DNA of 64,000 bases from Clostridia bacterium (lineage in GTDB: Bacteria; Bacillota; Clostridia; Oscillospirales; Acutalibacteraceae), in contig JAFYSP010000011.1 in NCBI GenBank assembly GCA_017559305.1, positions 25,406 to 89,405 on the forward strand, given 5' to 3'. This document shows positions 9,001-16,978 of the stretch, piece by piece. The translations under genes were made by a program, and so were the position numbers. Position 1 is the stretch's first letter, and every line of letters starts with the position of its first letter. The notes below the pieces were generated by a model. That model ran no database searches. It had not been told where the DNA came from and saw only the letters and a list, made by a program, of their open reading frames with translations.

Positions 9001-10413
9001 ATGAAACTTCCGCAAATCATTAAAACCGCGATTTTGCTCGTTCTTGTTGCTGCTATGGTATTTACCGTATCTTGCGGCGAGAGTGGTACAGGATCCGGTA
9101 GTGGAGACATTGGCGCAAACAACCAGGTTGGTGTTGCAAATGATGAAATAGTAGATCTTAACGGTTATAAATTCGTTATGACCTCTCCCTTCATTCTTAA
9201 CGACCCTGACCTCTCAACTCTTATGAACTGTGAAATCGTTCTTGAAGAGATGAGACACGAAATCGAGAAGGATTACAATTGTACCATCGAAATCGTCAAC
9301 TACGCTGTTTCTCTTACCACACTTCGTGCTAAGGTACAGTCTGGCGACAAGGTCGGCGACATTGTTGACGTTACTTCCCGTGAAATCATTCCAGTTATCC
9401 GTGCAGGACTTCTTACCCCTCTTGATGAGGTACCCGGTATCAACGTTATGTCAGAGTATTGGGATGCAGGTTCAAGAAACGTTGCAACCTACGCTGATCA
9501 CGTTTGGGCACTTAACTTCATGAAGCCTATCGAAGTTCGTTCATGTATCGCATACAATAAGGACGTTCTTAAGAAATACGGCGTAACTGAAGACCTCGTT
9601 CAGATGGTTAAAGACAACAAGTGGACTTGGGAAGCTTGGGTACCCATGCTCGAAAAGACCACAAAGGTAGCTGCTGACGGTACAGCAGAATGCTACGGTC
9701 TTACTTCTACACGTAAAGACATTCTCGCTTTCAACCTTATCTCTGCTAATAACGGTCACGTTATCGAATCTGATGACAGAGGTTACGTAAAGGAAACACT
9801 TGATTCCGAGAACACAATGGAAGCATTGAACTTCTATTTTGACCTCGCTCAGACCTATAAGGTATACAACACAAAACCCGAAGCAGATACAGCTACTGTT
9901 GCTAAGAAGTTCGTAGACGGCAAGTATGCATTCTTGCACTGTGAATCTTGGGTTCTCACACAGCAGATCAAAGACATCGCTGGTGACACTCAGTACGGTA
10001 TGCTTCCTGTTCCTATGGGCCCCAAGGGTGACAAGTACACCTCTAACTGTGACCATATGAGATACTTCTGCATTACCAAGGCAAACAATGACCTTGCTAA
10101 GACAGTTCCCGTATTCAACGCTTTCGGCCGTTACATCTACAACTACGGCGGAGAAGAAGAATGGTGGAGAGAAGATATCGAGATGGACTACTTCCAGGAA
10201 GGCGACAAGGATTCTGTTGAGATGTATCTCCTCACTCTCGAAGGCGCTGTTGTTGACTACGGTCTCACCATCAGCTCTATCGCAACAGCATTCAATGACA
10301 CCATCATTGAGAGAACAATCCATAAGAAGAGATCTACAATCGCTGCAACAGTTAATTCACTCCATGGAACATTTGATGCAGATATCGGTACAATCTTCAA
10401 TCTTCAGAGCTAA
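9001..10413 (+). CDS. Extracellular solute-binding lipoprotein, second CUT1 system
   Basis: A 470-residue lipoprotein. The signal peptide ends in a lipobox (FTVSCGES; Cys ~residue 26) followed by a Gly/Ser-rich flexible linker, typical of lipid-anchored substrate-binding proteins. The remainder has the two-lobe alpha/beta sugar-binding pattern, with Trp-rich stretches (NKWTWEAWVPM). An AAAAGGAG site precedes the ATG. It is the last gene of the second transporter; a strong intrinsic terminator follows at 10435, so the transport operon ends here. The ligand is probably a glycan fragment; GH28-like neighbour suggests galacturonan or rhamnogalacturonan pieces. Confidence 0.87.
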   Translation: MKLPQIIKTAILLVLVAAMVFTVSCGESGTGSGSGDIGANNQVGVANDEIVDLNGYKFVMTSPFILNDPDLSTLMNCEIVLEEMRHEIEKDYNCTIEIVNYAVSLTTLRAKVQSGDKVGDIVDVTSREIIPVIRAGLLTPLDEVPGINVMSEYWDAGSRNVATYADHVWALNFMKPIEVRSCIAYNKDVLKKYGVTEDLVQMVKDNKWTWEAWVPMLEKTTKVAADGTAECYGLTSTRKDILAFNLISANNGHVIESDDRGYVKETLDSENTMEALNFYFDLAQTYKVYNTKPEADTATVAKKFVDGKYAFLHCESWVLTQQIKDIAGDTQYGMLPVPMGPKGDKYTSNCDHMRYFCITKANNDLAKTVPVFNAFGRYIYNYGGEEEWWREDIEMDYFQEGDKDSVEMYLLTLEGAVVDYGLTISSIATAFNDTIIERTIHKKRSTIAATVNSLHGTFDADIGTIFNLQS

Positions 10414-10434
10414 TTAAGACGTAAATTAGTCTTT

Positions 10435-10468
10435 GGCGGAAGTGGTAATCTTCCACTTCCGCCGTTTT
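10435..10468 (+). terminator. Intrinsic terminator after the second solute-binding protein
   Basis: A perfect 11-bp stem (GGCGGAAGTGG pairing with CCACTTCCGCC) with a 7-base loop, followed by GTTTTTAT. It closes the transporter operon and separates it from the GH28-like gene. Confidence 0.92.
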
Positions 10469-10551
10469 TATAATATCTAATTAAAATCAATTATTAAACA
10501 AGCCGTTTATATCGGCTACTATTATTTTACCTATATTTGAGGGGTATAGAT

Positions 10552-11907
10552 ATGAGCATTACAATAAATATCACTGAATATGGCGCAAAGCCGGATGGAA
10601 CACTTCAAACAAGTAATATTCAAAAAGCATTAGATGCTTGCTTCTTGGCAGGCGGCGGAAAGGTTGTTGTTCCGCAGGGTGAATTTTTAATAGGCGGCAT
10701 TCGTTTAAGAAGTAATACTACTCTTTACCTCGAAAGCGGTGCAATTCTTAAAGGTACACGTAATCCTGAAGATTATTTCGCTTGGAAAAATGATGAAATC
10801 GAGCCTGTTAATCCTGAAAAGTTAACAGACGATCTTTGGGTTAATGTAAAAGATAGAAAAAGTTCCGACTTTTTAAAATTAGCAGGTTCTCGTTGGAACA
10901 ATGCAATGATTCGTGTTATTGATGCTGAGAATGTAGCAATCATTGGTGAAGAAGGCTCCATTATTGATGGAAGCGATTGCTATGATGAAATTGGTGAGGA
11001 AAACTATAGAGGGCCTCACGGAATCAATATTAGAGAATCTAAAAATGTAACCCTTAAGGGTTATAGAATTCAAAACACAGGTAACTGGGCAAATACAGTT
11101 TTCTTCACCCAAAACCTCCATGTTGATGGTGTTACAATTTGGGGTGGACACGATGGTATTCATATGCAGGGCTGCGATGATATTCTTATCGAAAACTGCA
11201 ATGTGTATTCAGGAGATGATTGTATTGCGGGTTATGATAACCATGATGTCCATGTTAGAAACTGTGAAGTAAACTCCGCATGTAGCGCTTTCCGTTTTGG
11301 TGGCAATAACGTTCTCATTGAGGATTGTCACATCTTTGGACCTGCAAAGGTTTTATTTAGAGGCGGTCTTTCCTTACAAGAAAAGATAGATGGCGCTCAC
11401 GTTAGCAATAATGGCAGATATAATATGTTAAGCGTATTTACATATTATTCTGATTTCAACTTTAATGTTAGAAAAGCTCCTGAAAATATAGTAGTTAGAA
11501 ATTGTAAGGTTGAGAATACCACAAGATTTTTGCACTATAATTTCTCAGGCAATGAAAATTGGCAGCTTAATCGTCCTCTTGAACAGATCAAATTTGAAAA
11601 CATCACGGTTGATGGTGTTAATATGCCTTTCCATGCTTATGGATCTGCAGATGCTCCCGCAAAGGTTGAGCTAAAGGATATAACATATAAAGTTAATCCC
11701 GATGCAAATCTCAAAGAGCTTTTCAAGATAGCTAACCTTAAAGAACTTAAACTTGAAAATGTCACCGTATCAGGGTTTAATGGTGATATGGTTTTTGCTA
11801 GTTGGGGAAACGTCGGGAAAATAACACTCGACAATTTCTCACTTGGTAGCAATGCCGATGAACTCACAGTGCTTCGTGAAGATGAGTTCGTTTGCGGTGC
11901 TATATAG
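10552..11907 (+). CDS. GH28-like parallel beta-helix protein (polygalacturonase/rhamnogalacturonase family)
   Basis: A 451-residue protein with the pectin-lyase right-handed beta-helix pattern of repeated short turns rich in Asn, Ile and Val. The N-terminal motif INITEYGAKPDG is characteristic of GH28 and related beta-helix enzymes. Two acidic elements expected in GH28 are visible: HDGI (~residue 200) and SGDDCIAG (~220). The usual His-Gly motif that follows is replaced by CSAFRFGG (~245), so substrate or chemistry may differ from standard polygalacturonases. There is no signal peptide, which suggests it acts on imported oligosaccharides. The chosen ATG has a GAGGGG site; an upstream in-frame TTG lies before that site and is less likely. 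Confidence 0.78.
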   Translation: MSITINITEYGAKPDGTLQTSNIQKALDACFLAGGGKVVVPQGEFLIGGIRLRSNTTLYLESGAILKGTRNPEDYFAWKNDEIEPVNPEKLTDDLWVNVKDRKSSDFLKLAGSRWNNAMIRVIDAENVAIIGEEGSIIDGSDCYDEIGEENYRGPHGINIRESKNVTLKGYRIQNTGNWANTVFFTQNLHVDGVTIWGGHDGIHMQGCDDILIENCNVYSGDDCIAGYDNHDVHVRNCEVNSACSAFRFGGNNVLIEDCHIFGPAKVLFRGGLSLQEKIDGAHVSNNGRYNMLSVFTYYSDFNFNVRKAPENIVVRNCKVENTTRFLHYNFSGNENWQLNRPLEQIKFENITVDGVNMPFHAYGSADAPAKVELKDITYKVNPDANLKELFKIANLKELKLENVTVSGFNGDMVFASWGNVGKITLDNFSLGSNADELTVLREDEFVCGAI

Positions 11908-11935
11908 ATTATAAATTTTTATCTTGGAGAAAATT

Positions 11936-13132
11936 ATGAAAAAGGCAATATCTTTAATTGCAAAAGCGATGGCTGTTTGCATTATCTTGAGCGCAGTTAT
12001 GTGCGGATGCTCACCAAAACGCGAACGACCAATACTTGGTTACAATAAGGATAAAACCAATGAAACGGTTGTTATGAAGGAAGGAAAACTCTGCCAAGAA
12101 TTTGCAGGAGCAACAGTTTCTCTTTCGGGCAATCAAACGGCATATTTTTTCAACTACGATGTAAAATTGGTCAATAAACTTGCATTTTCTACAAATGTAA
12201 ATCTCCCGACAAGTGGAAAAACCGGTATTCTTCTTGGTAAGTATACCGATGCAAACGGTAGTCAAAAAACAATCAAATCGGTAATCTCAACCCAAGAGAG
12301 CAAAGCGTATTTGGTGGCATTTGATGACAAAACTTCAGAAATAATTGCTGAATACAAAATCAAGTCGGACGTTTCGGGCTTGGTGGTTTTGACAGCAGAG
12401 TACGATAGCGGAAAAATCGCTTTCTGGGTAGATGACGAATATCTTTATAAGAAGACCTTTGATTTGTCAACTTATTCTCAGAATTTCGAATTTTACGGCG
12501 GATTTGTAAGTGAAGACGCAGAGGTTGAATTTAAGTTCATCAAGATTTTCGGCACTGCGACCACCTTGAAATTCGACTCTAATACAATCGTTGAGAATTG
12601 CAAAGATTTAGTACCCGATACAACAAAGGTACAGATAAAAGGCGACCCGAAAGAAATCGAACTTGGCGCAGATAAAATGTATAATATCTCAGGAGCTAAC
12701 GTCATCAATTTTGAAGGCCTCGAACTTGATCCCGAAAAGCCCGTTGCTTACAGTTTCACCTTGAAGACAATTAAGGTGCAAAAATCATGGAACGGCTTCA
12801 GACCAACCTTCCTTGTGGACGAAAATGGTAATAAGGTCAAAATGTTCTCTTTGGACGGATCTATAACGATTTTTTATTACAATGCAAAAACTGGTAAAGA
12901 CGAGTCCAAAGTTTCAAACAGCGGTTATACAAGACCTATGAAATCCGAAGAAAATTTCCTCGTTTATTATAACGACGGTTGGATTTATATCTTCCTTGAA
13001 GGCAGACAAATTGTTTCTTGGGAATTACCTGAGGGAAATTATACTCCCGTCTTTACTACATTGTTTGAATTTGGAACTCACGAGGTTACCAATATCAAGA
13101 TTTATCAGGCAAACGACGTAGTTGTATACTAA
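11936..13132 (+). CDS. Lipoprotein of unknown function next to GH28-like gene
   Basis: A 398-residue protein with a lipoprotein-type signal peptide (hydrophobic core then VMCGCS; acylated Cys likely residue 26). The mature part is beta-rich, with aromatic-glycine patterns that recall jelly-roll/LamG-like carbohydrate-binding sandwiches (e.g. FEFYGGFVSEDAEVEFKFI, IFYYNAKTG), but I do not recognise a named family. It starts 28 bases after the GH28-like gene and a terminator follows, so the pair forms a two-gene unit. A role in binding polysaccharide at the cell surface is inference. The ATG after TTGGAG was chosen over the TTG twelve bases earlier. Confidence 0.6.
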   Translation: MKKAISLIAKAMAVCIILSAVMCGCSPKRERPILGYNKDKTNETVVMKEGKLCQEFAGATVSLSGNQTAYFFNYDVKLVNKLAFSTNVNLPTSGKTGILLGKYTDANGSQKTIKSVISTQESKAYLVAFDDKTSEIIAEYKIKSDVSGLVVLTAEYDSGKIAFWVDDEYLYKKTFDLSTYSQNFEFYGGFVSEDAEVEFKFIKIFGTATTLKFDSNTIVENCKDLVPDTTKVQIKGDPKEIELGADKMYNISGANVINFEGLELDPEKPVAYSFTLKTIKVQKSWNGFRPTFLVDENGNKVKMFSLDGSITIFYYNAKTGKDESKVSNSGYTRPMKSEENFLVYYNDGWIYIFLEGRQIVSWELPEGNYTPVFTTLFEFGTHEVTNIKIYQANDVVVY

Positions 13133-13137
13133 AATTA

Positions 13138-13172
13138 CAGTCCGCTCAATTCTTTGAGCGGACTGTTTTCTT
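13138..13172 (+). terminator. Intrinsic terminator after the GH28-like/lipoprotein pair
   Basis: An 11-bp stem CAGTCCGCTCA / TGAGCGGACTG with a 6-base loop followed by TTTTCTTTTC. It ends the carbohydrate region. Confidence 0.93.
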
Positions 13173-13317
13173 TTCTATATATTGGTATTTGGGATAACCA
13201 GCGGCACAGTATCTTGTTAAAAAATGCAAAATGGTGGTAAAATTTGTATATTTTATCTAATTAAAAACCCACATATTTGTATAACTATATATATTATTGG
13301 AAAAATTATACCATCTA

Positions 13318-13347
13318 TTGACATCACCCTTCAAAATGTGATAAAAT
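13318..13347 (+). promoter_or_regulatory. Sigma-A type promoter for xpt
   Basis: TTGACA and TAAAAT separated by 18 bases, placed 24 bases before the purine riboswitch. The rest of the 13133-13504 gene-free stretch holds the terminator at 13138, this promoter, the riboswitch aptamer and its terminator; nothing else is evident. Confidence 0.7.
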
Positions 13348-13370
13348 TAGCAGGTAAATTGATATATTTT

Positions 13371-13440
13371 TGCCGATATAAATTTGATAAGTTGGTTCAA
13401 ATGTTTCTACCGCACGCCGTGTATGATGCGACTATTGGTA
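13371..13440 (+). ncRNA. Purine (guanine-type) riboswitch aptamer controlling xpt
   Basis: The P1 stem pairs TGCCGA (13371) with TTGGTA (13435). J1/2 carries ATATAA, J2/3 carries the hallmark TTTCTACC, and the 3' strand has GACTAT. The base equivalent to position 74 of the xpt aptamer is C, which in this family reads guanine or hypoxanthine, not adenine. P2 is ATTTGA/TCAAAT and P3 CGCA/TGCG. The P2 loop (TAAGTTGGT) is two bases longer than the canonical GATATGG, and the P3 loop is also a variant, but the GG and CC needed for the loop-loop contact are present. Guanine binding should favour the terminator that follows and shut off xpt. Confidence 0.9.
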
Positions 13441-13448
13441 TAAAAAAC

Positions 13449-13488
13449 GATCGGCATACAAAAGTTTTTTGTCAGTCGGTCTTTTTTT
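13449..13488 (+). terminator. Riboswitch-controlled terminator upstream of xpt
   Basis: GATCGGC pairs with GTCGGTC, with an inner ACAAAA/TTTTGT stem, followed by seven T. It sits between the guanine aptamer and the xpt ribosome site, as in classic transcription-attenuating purine riboswitches. Confidence 0.85.
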
Positions 13489-13504
13489 GCATTTGGAGGG
13501 AAAA

Positions 13505-14077
13505 ATGAAGGCGCTTGAAGATAAAATACTTGCTGAAGGCAAGGTGTATCCGGGACATATATTAAAGGTTGGAAGTTTTCTTAATCAGCAACTTGATTGT
13601 TCCTTCCTCATGGAGATGGGAAAAGAAATTGCCCGTCTTTATAAAGATGAAAAAGTAACCAAGATTATAACGGTTGAAGCATCGGGAATTGCTATTGCAG
13701 TAGCAGTAGGCGCCGTTATGGGCGTGCCTGCGGTTTTCGCAAAGAAAAATAAATCCGCAAACGTAGGTAATAACGTTTATTCTGCTACCGTTCATTCCTA
13801 TACTCATGGAACCGATTATAATATCGTGGTTGATAGAGAGTATCTTTCAAGTGATGACAGACTTTTGATAGTTGATGATTTCTTGGCGGCAGGCAATGCA
13901 ATAGCAGGACTTTTAAGTCTTGCCGAGCAGGCAGGCGCATCCGTCGCAGGTGCCGCAATAGCGGTTGAAAAAGCATTTCAGCATGGTGGAGATAAATATC
14001 GTGAAAACGGTCTTCGCATTGAATCTCTTGCAAGAATTGCCGAAATGACGGAGGATAGCTTGACCTTCGTAAAATAA
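13505..14077 (+). CDS. xpt: Xanthine phosphoribosyltransferase
   Basis: A 190-residue cytoplasmic enzyme that converts xanthine and PRPP into XMP for purine salvage; the Bacillus homologue is 194 residues. The PRPP-binding signature (LLIVDDFLAAGNA) is at ~residues 119-131. The ATG chosen follows TTGGAGGG; a longer in-frame reading from 13469 would run through the riboswitch terminator and is rejected. A guanine riboswitch lies directly upstream, the same regulation known for xpt in Bacillus. The next operon encodes a nucleoside-type importer, so the block is devoted to purine salvage. Confidence 0.95.
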   Translation: MKALEDKILAEGKVYPGHILKVGSFLNQQLDCSFLMEMGKEIARLYKDEKVTKIITVEASGIAIAVAVGAVMGVPAVFAKKNKSANVGNNVYSATVHSYTHGTDYNIVVDREYLSSDDRLLIVDDFLAAGNAIAGLLSLAEQAGASVAGAAIAVEKAFQHGGDKYRENGLRIESLARIAEMTEDSLTFVK

Positions 14078-14137
14078 TCGAGCCCTTTAAGTTGGATGTA
14101 ATTAACTTTACATATTAAAAAAATGGAGGAATTAAAA

Positions 14138-15364
14138 ATGAAAAAGATCCTTGCACTCGTTCTTTGTCTTGTAATGGTTCTTGGCTTCGCTGCTTGCGGT
14201 ACTACAAACAATGAAGACAAAACTCTTGGCATGAGCGAATCACCCCTCGCAATCCCCGCACTCACAGTAGATTATGAACTCCCCGAAGATTTCAAGATTG
14301 GCTTTATCTGCCTTCACGATGAATCTTCAACTTATGACCTCAACTTCATCAATGCTGTATTGAGATATCAGGAAGCAACAGGTCTTAAGAATGATCAGGT
14401 TATCATCAAGAGAAACATTGAAGAAACCGAAAAATGCTATGAAGCTGCTGTTGAACTTGTAAACCAGGGATGCAACATCGTATTTGCAAACTCTTTCGGT
14501 CACGAGCCTTTTATAGCACAGGCTGCTGCTGAATATCCTGATGTTCAGTTCTGCCATGCAACAGGCGTTACCGCTGCTGATAAAGGTCTCGCAAACTTCC
14601 ACAATGCATTCGCATCTATCTATCAGGGTAGATACCTTGCAGGTCTTGCTGCAGGTCTTAAGCTCAACGAAATGATCGCTGAAGGCAAGATTACTGCTGA
14701 TAAGGCAAAGATGGGTTACGTTGGCGCATACACCTATGCTGAAGTTATTTCAGGTTACACATCATTCTACCTCGGCGCAAAATCTGTTTGCCCCACAGTA
14801 ACTATGGACGTACAGTTCACAGGTTCTTGGTATGATGTTGAAGCTGAAAAGAATGCTGCTTTGAACCTTATGTCAAAGGATTGCGTTCTCATTTCTCAGC
14901 ACGCTGACTCTATGGGCGCTCCCGGTGCTTGTGAAGAAAATGGCGTTCCCAACGTTTCTTACAACGGAAGCACTTATGAAGCATGTCCCGAAACATTCAT
15001 CGTTTCTTCTGCTATCAACTGGGCTCCTTATTACAACTACATCACAAAGTGCTATGCTGAAGGCAAAGACATCGACACCAACTGGTGCGGCGGCATTGCT
15101 GAAGGTTCTGTAGTTCTTACCGGTATCAACCAGGATGTAGCTGCTGAAGGCACTCTCGCAGCAGTTAACGATGCAATCGCTAAGTTCAAAGCTGGCACAC
15201 TCAACGTATTTGATACTGCTAACTGGACTGTAGGCGACAAGACTCTCACAAACGAAGATAACGCAAACATCAAAGATGGTTACTTCCACGAGTCTGAAGC
15301 AATTTCTGCTCCTTCCTTCGATCTCAGAATCGACGGTATTACTCTCCTCAACGAGAAGTATTAA
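14138..15364 (+). CDS. BMP-family substrate-binding lipoprotein (nucleoside/purine ABC importer)
   Basis: A 408-residue lipoprotein: signal peptide with lipobox GFAACGTT (Cys ~20), then a periplasmic-binding fold of the basic membrane protein (PnrA/Med) family, which binds nucleosides in characterised members. Motifs include the family-typical GCNIVFANSFGHE and KMGYVGAY. The ATG after AAATGGAGG was chosen over the ATG that is part of the ribosome site itself. It lies just behind xpt and in front of a NupO/YufO-like ATPase and two permeases, which strengthens a purine-nucleoside role. A terminator after it separates it from the rest of the transporter. Confidence 0.9.
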   Translation: MKKILALVLCLVMVLGFAACGTTNNEDKTLGMSESPLAIPALTVDYELPEDFKIGFICLHDESSTYDLNFINAVLRYQEATGLKNDQVIIKRNIEETEKCYEAAVELVNQGCNIVFANSFGHEPFIAQAAAEYPDVQFCHATGVTAADKGLANFHNAFASIYQGRYLAGLAAGLKLNEMIAEGKITADKAKMGYVGAYTYAEVISGYTSFYLGAKSVCPTVTMDVQFTGSWYDVEAEKNAALNLMSKDCVLISQHADSMGAPGACEENGVPNVSYNGSTYEACPETFIVSSAINWAPYYNYITKCYAEGKDIDTNWCGGIAEGSVVLTGINQDVAAEGTLAAVNDAIAKFKAGTLNVFDTANWTVGDKTLTNEDNANIKDGYFHESEAISAPSFDLRIDGITLLNEKY

Positions 15365-15380
15365 TTTTAACTTAAAGCCA

Positions 15381-15410
15381 AGCAGGCGGAGCTTAGCCGC
15401 TCCGCCTGCT
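15381..15410 (+). terminator. Terminator/attenuator between binding protein and ATPase genes
   Basis: A 12-bp stem AGCAGGCGGAGC / GCTCCGCCTGCT with loop TTAGCC, then a T-rich run. It lies inside an otherwise coherent ABC operon, so it probably allows read-through and keeps ATPase and permease levels below those of the binding protein. Confidence 0.85.
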
Positions 15411-15439
15411 TATTTACATTTTATTTTGGAGGAAAAACG

Positions 15440-16978
15440 GTGAACACTGTTGCACTTGAACTAAAAAACATATCCAAGCGCTTCGGCGATAAATATGCCA
15501 ATAAGAATGTAGACCTCACTCTTGAGCGAGGAGAAATACTTGCAATCCTTGGCGAAAACGGAAGCGGTAAAACTTCAATGGTTAATATGATAGCAGGTAT
15601 TTATTATCCCGATGAGGGAGAAATATTTGTTGATGGAAAGCCGGTAGTTATCACCTCTCCAAAAGATGCATTCAAGTATAAAATCGGTATGATACATCAG
15701 CATTTCAAACTTGTTGATGTTTTTTCTGCTTCACAGAATATAGTTCTTGGAATTAAAGAAGCGGGAAGATATAAACTTTCCGAAGTTGAAGATAAGGTTT
15801 ATGAAATTTCCAAAAAGTACGGTTTTCATATCAACCCTAAAAAGAAAGTACACGAAATGTCTGTTTCTGAAAAACAGACCGTTGAAATTATGAAGGTGCT
15901 CTATCGTGGAGCAGACATTTTAATCCTCGATGAGCCCACCGCAGTTTTGACACCTCAGGAAATCGAAAAACTTTTCGCAGTTCTTCGCAGAATGAGGGAA
16001 GACGGCAAATCCATCATTATCATAACCCATAAAATGCATGAGGTGCTCTCTCTTTCGGACAGAGTTGCCGTTATGCGTAAGGGTGAGCACGTTGCAACGG
16101 TTAAAACCGCAGAAACTAACGAAAAAGAACTCACCGAAATGATGATGGGCGAAAAAATAGATTTGAATATAGAACGATCAGAACCTGTAGACCCACAGGA
16201 TAGATTGGTCGTTGAAAATATATGCAGTAAGAATGCTGAAGGAATTCCTGTTCTTAATAACGTTTCCTTTACCGCAAGATCGGGTGAAATTCTCGGTGTT
16301 GCAGGTATTGCAGGTTCAGGACAAAGAGAACTCCTTGAATCAATTGCAGGTCTTTACCATATCGATTCAGGCGAGATAACCTATAATGATCCCGCAACAG
16401 GAAAGCAGGAAAATCTTCGAGATAAAACCCCGTTGCAGATTGCCGACCTCGGCGTGCGCCTGTCATTCGTACCTGAAGACAGACTTGGCATGGGACTTGT
16501 CGGTAATATGGATATTATTGATAACGTTATGCTTCGTAGCTATAAAAAGGGTAAATCTTTCTTCCTTGACAGAAACAGCCCTCATAATCTTGCTATGGAA
16601 CTTATCAAAGACCTCAACATCATAACACCGAATGAATATACACCCGTCCGTAAACTTTCAGGCGGTAATATTCAAAAGGTTCTTGTAGGTCGTGAGATTG
16701 CTGCCGCTCCGTCTGTATTTATGGCGGCATACCCTGTTAGAGGTCTTGTCGTTAACGCTTCATACAGCATCTATAACCTTCTTAATAAGCAGAAGGAAAT
16801 GGGTGTTGCCGTTATTTTCGTCGGTGAAGACCTTGACGTTCTTATTGAACTTTGCGATAGAATTATGGTTATTTCATCTGGCGAAATAACAGGTATTGTA
16901 GATGCCAGAAACACAACTAAAGAAGAAATCGGTCTTCTTATGACAAAAGCAAGGAAAGGAGATAATACGGATGAATAA
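15440..16978 (+). CDS. Nucleoside ABC transporter ATP-binding protein, two ABC domains
   Basis: A 512-residue ATPase with two fused nucleotide-binding domains, as in the RbsA/YufO family. Domain 1: Walker A GENGSGKTS (~residue 40), signature VSEKQ, Walker B ILILDEPTAVLTP. Domain 2: Walker A-like GIAGSGQREL (~290), signature LSGGNIQKV, but Walker B/D-loop is degenerate: FMAAYPVRGLVVNA where relatives have AAQPTRGLDVGA, losing the D-loop Asp. Degenerate second sites are typical of this group, although this replacement is more marked. The GTG start follows GGAGG. It overlaps the next permease by 8 bases. Confidence 0.92.
   Translation: MNTVALELKNISKRFGDKYANKNVDLTLERGEILAILGENGSGKTSMVNMIAGIYYPDEGEIFVDGKPVVITSPKDAFKYKIGMIHQHFKLVDVFSASQNIVLGIKEAGRYKLSEVEDKVYEISKKYGFHINPKKKVHEMSVSEKQTVEIMKVLYRGADILILDEPTAVLTPQEIEKLFAVLRRMREDGKSIIIITHKMHEVLSLSDRVAVMRKGEHVATVKTAETNEKELTEMMMGEKIDLNIERSEPVDPQDRLVVENICSKNAEGIPVLNNVSFTARSGEILGVAGIAGSGQRELLESIAGLYHIDSGEITYNDPATGKQENLRDKTPLQIADLGVRLSFVPEDRLGMGLVGNMDIIDNVMLRSYKKGKSFFLDRNSPHNLAMELIKDLNIITPNEYTPVRKLSGGNIQKVLVGREIAAAPSVFMAAYPVRGLVVNASYSIYNLLNKQKEMGVAVIFVGEDLDVLIELCDRIMVISSGEITGIVDARNTTKEEIGLLMTKARKGDNTDE

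Noticed and set aside
9541-10323. 260-residue open frame on the minus strand
   Set aside because: Lies wholly antisense to the solute-binding protein gene, Cys/Val-rich, no ribosome site; a codon-pattern shadow.
10501-10518. Small inverted repeat AGCCG/CGGCT ahead of the GH28-like gene as an operator
   Set aside because: Only five base pairs each side; too short to call without conservation.
13224-13508. 94-residue open frame ahead of xpt
   Set aside because: It runs through the promoter, guanine aptamer and terminator; base composition and function are those of a riboswitch leader.
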